From the NCBI GenBank assembly GCA_947846985.1, contig CANTUZ010000020.1, forward strand, positions 5,491,459 through 5,555,458: a stretch of DNA of 64,000 nucleotides, in the 5' to 3' direction. Source of the stretch: Fratercula arctica. Taxonomy: Eukaryota > Chordata > Aves > Charadriiformes > Alcidae. Shown piece by piece: positions 9,678-21,400 of the stretch (position 1 is the stretch's first letter; each line of letters opens with the position of its first letter). Made by a program: the position numbers and the translations under genes. A model generated the notes under the pieces. The model was not told the DNA's origin. It was given only the letters and a program-made list of their open reading frames with translations, and ran no database searches.

Positions 9678-12600
9678 GTGAGTCGGGGGGGACACACGGC
9701 CACCCCAAAGCCACCGTGTCCCCCAGCCCTCCTGCCCCCCGGCATGGGGACGCCTGTGCTGCCCTCTGCTCGCCCTCCCCTTGGAGAGCGGAGGCTGCCG
9801 GCAGCGTCGGGGGCTGCTTTGGGTTTTATTTTCATTTTTCATTTGGCTCCTTCCCCCGCCCAGCCCCAGGCACCAGCTCGGTCCCGCGGGGGGGGAGCAG
9901 CTTTCGGGGTGCCCGTGGCCGGGTCCTGCTCGCCGGCCGCCGGCGCTGCCCTGCGTGGGGGGGGGGAGGAAGCTGTTTTCGGGGGAATGCCCAGAGGTTT
10001 TGAAAACCCCGTCCCTGGTGATTTGCATATTTCATGCAAACACTTGCCAGGGCTGGAATAGAGACTCTCCGCCTCGCCGGGCTTTGAAGTGTGTTGAAGC
10101 AAACTGCCTCTGCGCCGTGGGGCCGCAGAGGTGGCTTCCAGCGTGGTTTGAAAACAGCCCCATCCCGCAGGGAGCCAGGGGAGCTCCAGCCCCAGCCCCA
10201 AACTTTTTCTGAAGCTGAATAAACACGCTGCCGTCTCGCACAGGGGCTGCAGGGGCAGGAAGCAAAGGGAGGTGAATAACAGCCGTTTGCTGCTGCAGTG
10301 GGGAGAACGCCGGCCGTGGGACGCCTGTTCAGAACACACGTTGTACCGTCAGCGTAGTTTGAATCCCAAGCGGGACACGGGAGCAGTAATGGAGCTGACG
10401 GAGCTGCTTGGGACGTGGATGGCATCACCTCCCGTTTCCTTTTTCTCTTTTTCCTCTTTTCCCAGAAATCAGGGGAGCAGGTTGCTGTGAAGGTCTTTAA
10501 TAATGCCAGCTATCTCCGGCCCCAGGAGGTCCAGATGAGAGAGTTCGAGATGCTGAGGAAGCTGAACCATAAGAACATCGTCAAATTGTTTGCCGTGGAG
10601 GAGACGGTAAGTGGGACCTCAGCTCGGAAACCCGCTGTGACGACTGGGCCAGTCCCGCGGGGCAGCTGGTCTGTGCTGTGGGAGGGGAGCGGAGGTCCCG
10701 GGCTGCCTTCTCCTCCCTCTGGCTCCACACCAGCCCTTCAGCACTGGGAGCACCGGTGGCACTAGGTCACTGGGATAGAGCCTGGATGTGACCTGCAGAT
10801 GTCCCCTGGCCAAGCGTGTAGCACAGCAGGGACATTTGAGCAACCTGATCTAGTGGGAGGTGTCCCTGCCCAGGGCAGGGGTTGGAACTGAAGGGTCTTT
10901 AAGGTCCCTTCCAACCCAAACCATTCTACGGTTCTATGATTCTCCATCTCTGGGTTGTCCGAGCAGGAGAAACCCAGGGACCCACTAACAAAGGGAGGGG
11001 ACCTGGTCCTGCCTAGGGCGGGGGGGACAGGCCACCGGCTGGGACACGGGGCTGGCCGGTCCCTCACGGCCGCTCCCCGCCGCAGGGCAGCAGCAAGCAG
11101 AAGGTGCTGGTGATGGAGTACTGCTCGAGCGGCAGCCTGCTGAACGTGCTGGAGGACCCGGCAAACGCCTTCGGCTTGGCCGAGTCCGAATTCCTCATCG
11201 TGCTGCAGTGTGTGGGTGAGTGCGGGGGTCCCCACGCCCCCAGCCCGGACGGGCAGCTGCCGGCCACCACGAGCACAGCCCGGGGACGAGGAACTGCGGG
11301 CTGGGGACATCCCGGTGCCGGTGGGACCCTGCAGGCAGCAGCCCTGGGCTGTGGATGGGAGGGCTGGGCTGAGCGGGCAGAAATTGCACCCCTGGACGGG
11401 GTGGGTTTGTGAGCGCAGGGGGAAGACCTGAGGGTTCGGGGGAAGCCCTGAGGGTTTGGTTTCTCCTCCCAGCACTGCTCTGGGAAGCAGCTGTGGGAAC
11501 GGGCTGTGCCCCATGATATGGGAACACGAGGGCAGTGCCCCACTGTCTGCTCGCTCACACTCTCCGTTCCCCCAAAGTCATGTTGGTCCCCATTTAAGGG
11601 CAACCTTCCCTGGATCTTGTCCCCTCTCCATCCCTTCGCACACTCCTACGTTCAAACAAACCCCGCTGGAGCAAACCGCCTTCCCCCTTGTGCCCAGTGG
11701 CAGGGATGAACCACCTCCGTGAGAACGGCGTTGTCCACAGAGACATCAAACCCGGGAACATCATGCGGCTGATGGGGGAAGACGGGCAGAGCATCTATAA
11801 GCTGACGGATTTTGGGGCCGCCCGGGAGCTGGATGATGATGAAAAGTTTGTGTCTGTCTATGGGACGGAGGAATATCTTGTGAGTACAGCGTGTCGCTGG
11901 TCTGGTGGTCCCTGGCAGCCCTGGGGGAAGCTGGTCCCCAGCCCTCCATCCAACGGCCGGGCAACCTGTAGAGAGCAGCAGTGTCGTGGAGAGCCCAATC
12001 CCAAAGGGGCCACATTTTCCAAAGATTGGGTGGGGGGGGGCTCAGCATTTTTGTTGTAGAGTTGCAGGTGACGTTTTGTTTGGAGGCTCCAGCGGTAGAA
12101 GAGGCCAAAGCGAGCGGTCGGTTTTCAGTGCCAAGGCTCGATGCCGGCTGCAGCCCCGCCGGCCGCGTTGGCAGCGCCGCTCTCTGCTTCACCCCCGCAG
12201 CACCCGGACATGTACGAGCGCGCCGTCCTGCGCAAGCCGCAGCAGAAGGCGTACGGCGTCACCGTCGACCTCTGGAGCATCGGTGTCACCTTCTACCACG
12301 CTGCCACTGGCAGCCTCCCCTTCGTCCCCTTCGGGGGACCTCGCAGGAACAAGGAGACCATGTAGGTACCGCGTCCACCTGGGTGCAGCTGCCTGGGGAG
12401 GTGGGGCCATGGCTGGTGGCCCTGGGGGCTGCGGGACAACCTGGCTGTGGCTTGGTGCACGCCAGCAGCACCCTGGGACTGTCAGCTGTAGTTTACAGCT
12501 CACTTGATCCCATACCGCCTTGAAAGCCCCAAAATGTAGCCCGTGGCCGATTCCGGTATGGAGAGGGTACATGTGCATTGTGGCAAGGGATCTGCGCCCC

Positions 12601-15449
12601 GTTTACCACATTTGCCCTCAAAATGCATCCTCGTGACTTAGTGGCTAAACAGCTGGAAGAGGAGGCAGGGTTAACGTTTCCTTGAAACTTTTTGACTGTT
12701 TCTTGAAGTATTTTCCCTCTGTGCCTTTTTTTCTTTCTGTGAATTGTATCTTTCCCAGCCCTTTCCCTCTTTGCTGACCCCGAGGGACACGGTGCCCAAA
12801 CAGAGGTTTCAGCTCGTTTCAGCTGCAGGCGATTTCCTTTCCACAGGTATAAAATCACCACGGAGAAGCCTCCTGGAGCCATCGCGGGGGTCCAGAGGCA
12901 GGAGAACGGGAGCATCGAGTGGAGCTACGAGCTGCCCGTCACCTGCCGCCTCTCCACGTGAGTGTCCCTTCCTGGGCTCAGCTCCCGCGTCCTGGCACCG
13001 TGGCTGGAGAGGGCATCCCACCCCAGACGGCATGGGAAGTTCATTCTAACGAGGCAGATGAGCTTTTCATCTGCAGGTGTCACAGCTCTGGACCAGGTCT
13101 TTGCTTTACAGCCGGGAAAAGGGGGTGCAAGACAGGGCAGCATCTCCGTCGGTGTGGTCCGCGTGGCTCAGGGTTATTCAGTGTGTGCAAACATCTCTTC
13201 TGCTGCTGCTGCAGGGGGCTGAAGGACCAGCTGATACCCATTTTGGCTAACATCCTGGAGGTGGATCAGGAGAAATGCTGGGGATTCGACCAGTTTTTTG
13301 CAGAAACCAATGACATTTTGCACAGGATTGTGGTTGACGTCTTCTCCCTGCAGCAGGCTTCCTCGCATCGCATCTACATCCACTCCCACAACACGTAAGG
13401 ATGCCAAGGCCCTGTTGAAAGAGAATTTGGGAATGGAGCTCAGGAGCCTCAGCTCCTCATTTCAGAAGAGGGGAGCGCCTGTTCCCTTTGCACCCTAGTT
13501 AAACCAGGTTAAAACAAACCAGGTTCAAACCATCCTTTGCTGGGGAGTGCACTAACCGGGAGCTGTCAGCTCCTGGCATGGCACACGGAGACCCCCAGGG
13601 AGGTTGTCCAAGGGGTCCCATTGGCCATCTGGGATATTTTGCTACAAGAAGAGGGTGGCAGGCTGTTGAAGCGATGGAAACCTGAGTGCTCACCACCTCG
13701 CTTAGTTGCCATCCTTTCGTTTCTTTTCCATTTCAGTACCACCAAGTTTTTAGATGCTGTCTTCAAACAAACAAATATAGTCCCTCACCACCAAGAATAT
13801 TTCTTTGAAGGTCATCTGTGTGAACTGGATCCTAATCTGCAAGCTCATAATTTCTGCACAACCACAGAGCACAACCCTCTGACCTTGCTGAGCTCCGCTG
13901 AGCAGCCAGAGGAGGTGGTGGGAGTCAGATACAGAGACCGTGAGTACCGTTGGCTTGGAGATGCATCACGGCGCGCGGGGTGGGTGCCACGGGGGAGATT
14001 TGCTTAAATTATTATCCTAATAGACAGCCGTGCAGGGGTGATGGTGCTGGAGCAGGATCAGGAGGTTTTGGGGCAGTTTTCCCCTGCTGTGTGCTGTTGC
14101 TCCACGGCTGCCTGCCAAGCAGCGTAGTCCACGTTTAGTCCGCATACTTGTAGTCCACATTATTAATCCATGTATTCCATAATCCACATATTCGCGCCAT
14201 AGTCCACATTTCTGAAACATCCTGGAGGGCTGCACTAAGCTTCCAGCATTGCAGCTGCTCCGGTGCCCGAAATCCCGAGCGGCTGCGAGGTTTGCTCTGG
14301 TGGGTGTGAGATGTCCCAGAGGGTCCCCAAAGCCTTGTGACCATGAACATCTCTCTTATGAAGAAAGGCTGAGGGATTTGGGTCTTATTTAGTCTGGAAA
14401 AAAGATGACTGAGGGGGGATCTTATCAACGCTTATACATACTTCAAGGGGGGTGTCAGGAGGATGGGGCCAGGCTCTTCTCAGTGGTGCCCAGTGACAGG
14501 ACAAGGGGCAACGGGCACAAACTTGACCATGGGAAGTTCCATCTCAACATGAGGAGGAACTTCTTTGCTGTGAGGGTGGCAGAGCCCTGGCACAGGCTGC
14601 CCAGAGAGGTGGGGGAGTCTCCGTCTCTGGAGACATCCCAACCCCGCCTGGACGCGTTCCTGTGCCCCCTGCTCTGGGTGACCCTGCTCTGGCAGGGGGT
14701 GGGACGGGATGATCTCCAGAGGCCCCTTTCAACCCCTGCCATTCTGTGATTCTGTGACCGCTGTATATCTTTCCAGCGGCACTTGAGTTTCCTAAGTTTG
14801 TCCCCAAGGTGGACGTGGTGGCCGACTGCAGCGCAGCCAAGGTAGGTGGGGGTGGCGGCGTGGGTGGGGGGAGCCCCGTCGGCGAGGCGCAGCCCCCGGC
14901 AGTGCCCTTTGCTTTGCAGAGCGCGGTGGGCGCCGTGCACCAGACGCTGCGCATCGCCCAGGCCCTGCGGCGCTGCCGGGAGCTGCTGGCCAGAGGTCTC
15001 TGCTGGGTGATGTGAGTGCCGGGGACACCGCGGTGGCAGGTGGCGATGGGGGGACCTGTCCCTTCCCAGCACCCAGAGCTTTGTGTGGGGGGAGTTAAAG
15101 CACTCCTGGGTTTCCAGCCACCTCCGGAGAGGCAGGACCACCACGTATCCTCACAGGGTACTGGGAGGGGACCAGCACCGTGTCCAGCGTGTCCCCCTGT
15201 ACAAGGGACACCACGGGGGACAGACGTGCCAGGCTGTGAGGGGGCTGGACCTATTGGAAGACACCACTTAGTGTTGTGAGGATGCGTCTGTCCCCACTTC
15301 TTACTTTTGAGTCACTTTTTTCAGTTCAGGAGATGCTGAGGAAAACAGCATTTTAATAATAGTAATAATAATAATAGTAGCAATAATAATAATAATGTTT
15401 TCCTTAGCATCATCACCATAATAATAATTATTATTGTTATGAAAACAGC

Positions 15450-15490
<41 letters not shown>

Positions 15491-18400
15491 TTGCTATTAT
15501 GACTGTGCATTTTCACCGTCCTACCTATTTCCATCGGGGCAGGAGCTTCTTGTGCAGTGTCGAGACAGTGCCCAGGGGGGAGACCCCCCCCCCGCCCGGG
15601 AGCTGCACCCAGTTTTACCTGCATCCAGCCCCCCATTTTCCCATGATAAGCCAGAGAGGAGCCACCAGCGCCACCCTCACCCCCCACCATGTATGGCCGG
15701 CCCTGGGATGGGGGTCAGGCTGCCGGGGAGCGCGTGTTGGATGGGCTGTTTTCTCTCTTGGCAGCGGGAACCTGAAAACGGAGTGCTTGAGGATTCTGGA
15801 GCAGAGGAGCGGGGCTCACGCGGTGCTCGCCTGCCTGCAGGTCACTGAGGTGAAGACCCTCGTGCTGTAAGTGTGGCTGTGCCGGGGCAGCTTTGCAGCC
15901 GCGGGGATGCGGGCGCTGGGCTGGGCAGGCACCGGCGCTGCCCCGAGGCTGCTGCAGATAAGGTATAGGACTCTCAAAGGTGCCTCGATAATCAGAAATA
16001 AGTAAAATTCCAGGAATAAGCTGGGAGCTGGAAGGTAAGAGGCTTTTTCACTGTATGTGGAGACTGCGGGAAGTGAGCCGCCCTGGCTGTTTTTCCCTCT
16101 TTGCTTCAGTTTTTAATAATCAGTCTCTGGTTTCACGGGAGTTCAGAATTAGTCCTCACTCCCTGGCTCCTGCTCCGGGGTTTTCAGGTTCTTACAGCCC
16201 ATGAGCCACAAAATAAATGTGAGGAGAAGGCAGGGCGGCTGGTGCCAGCTCGTGGGAAAGGGAAAAAGAGCTGTTGCTGCCAGCAGAGTTAAAATAACAG
16301 GCAGGATGGCATCGGCTGCCAGGTCCCCGGGGGTTTGCCCAGCATCGCTGACCCCGCTCCCTGCAGACAGCCCCGGAGCGCGGGGAGCGCCGGGCAGTGC
16401 CGGGGAGGAGCCACAGCCCATCGCGCTGCGTTCCCACCGGGATGGCGTCCTGCCTGAGCACACCGTCCGCGATGAGATGTCTTTTATTGCCATTGAAGAG
16501 GCTCCACTAATGGAGCACTCACCGGAGGCTGAATTACGGAGAAGCCCTGGGCCGTCCCCACCATAACCGCTGCGCCCATTCCCACCCGTGCTGCCCTGGG
16601 GAAAGCGGAACCCGTTTCATCTAAAGTAACCCACAGTTATTTCGCTTTTCTGTTTTGTTACTGTAGTGGAAAATTCTTTGCTGGTGGGTTGCTGTTGTTT
16701 TATTCTTTTAAGTTTAGCAAGTCCCTTAATTTCCATTTCATCTAAAAAGATAGGGACACATGGTTCCCATTGGCTTCAGCCGGATTAGCGCAGGGCTGTA
16801 GTGCCAGGAGCTCTCATGCTGCAGCTGGATGCTGTTGGCTTATCCATCCCTTCCAACACGGGCTGGATGAGGATTTCTGCTGACTTCGCCGGCCTGCAGC
16901 GCTCAGCGTTACCCTCTCGCGCCAGCTGCAGGGAGGCAGACAGCATCTGATCTGGAGTAAAGCCAGTGGGTATGAAGCTACCAATTTTGGAGCAAATTGG
17001 ACGCAACAGGGCGAGTTTTTGCCGGATCAGCACTTTGCATCTTGTGGCTCAGATCGGGTACCCTGGACGCAGAGTTATTTCCCGAGCAAATCTCCACCCG
17101 GCTCCCCCGGGGGCTCTGGCGCTGCCTCCGCCACGGGATGGATTTTCTTTGCCCAGGTGACGGCTGCCTCTGCATTATATTCTTCTTAGGGAATAGCCAT
17201 TTTTTGGCTTTCCTCAGGTATGAGGCTGTTCCTGCAGGCAGCGGGGTGCTGGCTCTGAAGGACGTGGCCATGGTGAAGACAAGGCTGCAGAGGGTGAGTG
17301 GGGACGGGGAGCATCCGCAGGGACAGGCAGCATCCGCATGGGGCCGGGCAGCATTCGGAGCTGCCGGCCCCAACCTCTCCTCCCCATCCGCAGGTCGCCG
17401 AGGAGCTCTCGCAGTGCTCCCACACCATCTTCGACTTGCAAGGGGCGCTGGACGGCATTTTGGCCGAGCTGGTGAAGCACAGGCAACAAGTGCACGAAGA
17501 CAAAAGGTTTGTAGCGCCAGCTTTACCGAAAGCCCTGCCGACGCGGGGCTGTTCTCAGCTGGGCTGGGCGGACATCGCCGCGTGCTCCCAAACACGTACA
17601 ACACAGCGTGGTGTCCCTAGATACAGACGTGGGTAGCAGCAGCGTCCCCAAGTTACAGCGTGTCTGGATTTCCCCGCAAAGTGCTAATTTCACCCCAAAC
17701 TCGTCCCCTTCCTCTGGCGGGGCCTCACGCCTCCTTCCCTCTCCCCATCCCAGCATCCGGCAGATCGAGTGCTGCCTGGAGAAGATGCAGCTGATCTACA
17801 AGCAGTTCAAGAAGGCCAGGACGTCTCTGCGTGAGTGACGGGGACGGCAGCCCCGGGGACATGAGGCGCGGGGACACAGCAGGAAGGTCCCTGCCCCCTG
17901 CAAAAATGAATGATTTCAGTTTGCTGGGTTTAGCAGTTATTTCTGTGCCGTGACAGTAGTCCCAGGGGCTGCGGCCCTGAAAAGCCCCTTGAGTGGTCTC
18001 TGGGTGCTGTGAAATTGCCCGTTTATTGGGTTATTAACAGCAGAACGCGTGGAGTGCATTCTGGCAGGTGACTGGTGTCTTTCCTCCCCAGGGCTGGGCT
18101 ACAACGAGGAGCAAATACACAAGCTGGATAAGTAAGTCCCAAACTTCTCCCCTTTCCCAGACCAGCCCCACGCTGCGGCCAGGGAGCCGTTCGGTGTTTC
18201 CCATTGAATCCTCGGAGGATGTAAAACGCTCCTGGGTCACTAACACTGGGAGAGGGCACCTATAAGTGACTTCTGTGATGGTCCGTGGGTGCAGGACCTT
18301 TCCCAGCAAACTTTTTCAAGCTACGGGCTATTCCAGATGAAGATGTGAGAAAAACTCTGCAGACCTGGGGAGAGGGAGTTGCTCTGAGGCCAAATCCCTG

Positions 18401-21400
18401 TGTGAGACTGCAGAGAATAAGCCCGTTTCGGGCTGTTGCTCCCACTGACTCGGATTATGGCCATTTATTCACCGAGATGCTGATTTAGGAAGTGTCCACG
18501 CTTTTGTATCTGCTTGACTTTCAGTGGGAGTAAAGTGCCTGATGGCTTTTGTGCCTTTAAAAATCCTCCTTTCGGTTTCCACTGAAACCAGGGGAATTTA
18601 ACACGGGCAAGAAATAAAATGCACGCTTCAGTATGTACCGGGGATGGTGAAATTTGACAGGGGACTCCTTTATCTTAATTAATCTTTACTCAACCTTGGA
18701 CACTTGCCATGAACTCCAAGGCAAAGACTTCTCAGAAGTGCGGCGGGGTGGGGGTGACAGCCCAGCTGTCCCTGCCTGGCTCCCCCCGCCCCCGAAACCT
18801 CCCTCTCCTCTTCGTCATCGCTGGGGTTTGTTCTCTCTGGGAACACCGATGCAGAATTCATTCCCGAGCATCCAGTCCTCCGCTGGGGAGCCACCTTGAG
18901 GTCTCCTGCCACGTGAACTGGGATGTTCATTTTTGTACATTTAAGGAAATAAGAGTGTTCTCTCTTTTTTTTTTTTTTTTTTTCTGGTTTTAGGGTGAAT
19001 TTAGGGCATCTGGCCAGGAAGGTTCTGTTGATTTTCCAGGAGGACTGTGTCCAGCGGTACCAGGAGGCCCTGGCCCTCCACGGCAGCAGGATAAGGTACC
19101 AGCCCCTCTCCCGGGTTTCGGGTCTCCGGCTTTTGGGCCCCGGCGGGGATGGGAGACGGGGTTTCCCAGTAACCCAGCAGCGACTGGGGCTTCCAAATGC
19201 TCTCTGCTATTGATCGAGGGTCGGGATGCGGATGGAGACGACGCTGTTGGTAACTGCTGCTGAGGGACTCGTAAAGGGGTGAAAATCCTGCTGTGTACGC
19301 TGGTTCTTATCCCGTGCCGTTTATTTCTGCCCCGTTGTTTGAAGTTTTTTTTTTTTAAAAAAAGCCCTCTAAACTTGCAGACTGACTTCAAGCAGCTGGT
19401 TTCCTTGCTCTCTGATGGGGAGAGGTTATTTTGTCAGGACAAAATTGCTACTGAGACAGAGGGATCTACTTATTAGGAATGATTTTCTGTTAAATGGTGT
19501 TTGGGGAATAATGCAAAGAGCAAATTACCTTGCAGTGATTGAGCACAAACCACTGCCTACGACAGCAGCAAAGAGCAGGGCCGAGGGGGAGGCAGCTGGG
19601 GGAAGAGGATGTTGCAGGAATTGGATTTTTATGGCAAGGTTGCTTTTAGAGAGCAGCGTCCATCCCCCTGGGCTGCCAGCGTGGGTGGAAGGAGAATGGT
19701 TTTCTATAATGCCTTAGAACTGAACCGGATTTTGACCCGGTCCTTATTTCTGGTGTGGAGCAGCCCTGCATAGGATTTACCGGTGGGGTGGGAAAGGTGG
19801 GGTTTTAGGCTAGAAATTTGTCTCGGGTGCTCAGGAACGCCCCAGGAGCAGCCCCCTGCCCCTGCTTTCTCCCCGTTCAGCCTCAGCTCGTGCAGCCGGG
19901 GGTTTCCACGCTGCAAACCCTCCTCCACGGGCAGGTTTCGCTTTGGGGACAGAAGCTGTTGCCCACAGTCACCTCCCGCTGTGTCCCGCCGCGGGACAGT
20001 GACATCTCCCCTTGGCTTCTGCGGGAATTTTGTCTCCGGGTGAGATTCCCCCCCGGGTGTCGCGCCCCCAGGCCCGTGCAGCGCAGGAGCCCGTCTGCAC
20101 CGAGGCAGGGCTTTCACCTTTGCTCACGGGGAGGAAAAAAAACTTATGTTTTTCTGGATTATTTTTGTATGTGGTTTTTCTGTCCTTAGAGAGAAGGCAT
20201 TGTGAGTCACAACTGGATATTTTTAATTTATTGTTATTTCGGTTTTAATTGTCCTGTTTTGAGTTTCTTCCTGCTAGCAGCCAGGGTCTGTGGCGTGGTG
20301 GCTGTTTTTCTGGGCTGGAGGTGGACTGGTCACCTTAAATATTCTTTTTTTTTTTTTTTTTGGAAGCCAAACCAAACCTTTTTTTGTACAACTCACATTT
20401 TTCCTGCCAGGTGCCTGGCACCTCTGTCCTGGCAGGAATGGAGCAGTCGGTCCCTCCAAAAAATCCCAGGAGGATTTACCGCCGAGGCCGAGGGGGGGAC
20501 ACGCCGCTCACAGCGTCACCCCCCGGCAGAGCCCACCCAGCGCTGCCTGTTCTGGGCTTTGCTGTCAGGGGAGCTGCCGCAGGGACTGTCCCCACGGGGT
20601 GCGAGGGGGAACTTTTCTGCCCTTCATCCACTTCAAACGTGGAAGGAGAGGGTGGAAAAGGCAACGCAGACCCAAGGATGCTCCGTCCTCCGCAGGGGAC
20701 AGAGGACCAGCCTGGGCATTAGCGCGGAAGTGATGGGCTTGAGCTGTCTCTCGTATAAGCAAGACTTTCCCTAATTAATTTGCTATTAGTGCTGTTTGTA
20801 TAACCTCGCCGACTGTGGCTATTAGCAGAGCTGCAGCCATAATTACAACGCTGTTGTGACTCATTTGCTTTCCTTCAGGATTTTAACTCAGATCCAGAAA
20901 GGTTTGCAGAAAGCGATACAAAAATAAAACAACAAGAAGAGGAGTGATGCAATGCTTCACGCTGCTGCTGGACGTTGACTGGAAATTTTGTCATTGTTTT
21001 TCTTTCTAGGAAAGTTTGTGAGGTAAAGAAGCATCTGAAGAGGCTCAGCAACCACATCAGCACCTGCAGCGTGGTGACGAGGGAGTGCCGGGACTGCCTG
21101 CAGAGCGTAGGTGCCCGGGGATGCTCCTGGCTTCCAGATAACGCTGCTGCTCCCCTCTCCCAGCACCCACCAGAAGCAGGGCAACACCGCAGTGTTTTTA
21201 AAACAACTCGCTGCAGTTTTTGTGGGCGACCCACACTGGGGATCTTGCTTTTCCTCACCGAGCAGAGGAAGGAGTGGGTAAACCTTTGGCAGGGGCACCC
21301 CTGGTCCCGCTGACTGCCTGGCACTGGGGAGTCCGCACCCAACAGACAGGAATTGCTGTAGTGGAAAAGATGGTGCTTCACCTCCAGCTCCCCCCGCGCT

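Noticed and set aside
8504..10028. Minus-strand ORFs of about 365 codons with a poly-lysine run
   Set aside because: Antisense shadows of the IKBKE CpG-rich 5' region. The lysine run is the complement of the T39 tract.
12360..12365. Apparent stop (ATG TAG) ending the IKBKE kinase domain early
   Set aside because: The TAG lies in the intron. The donor GTAGGT begins within it and splices in phase to the exon at 12847.
14455..15144. Minus-strand ORF of 229 codons similar to a + strand frame at 38924-39559
   Set aside because: The shared protein-like part is the antisense of the CR1 3' non-coding region, present in both copies. It is not a gene family.
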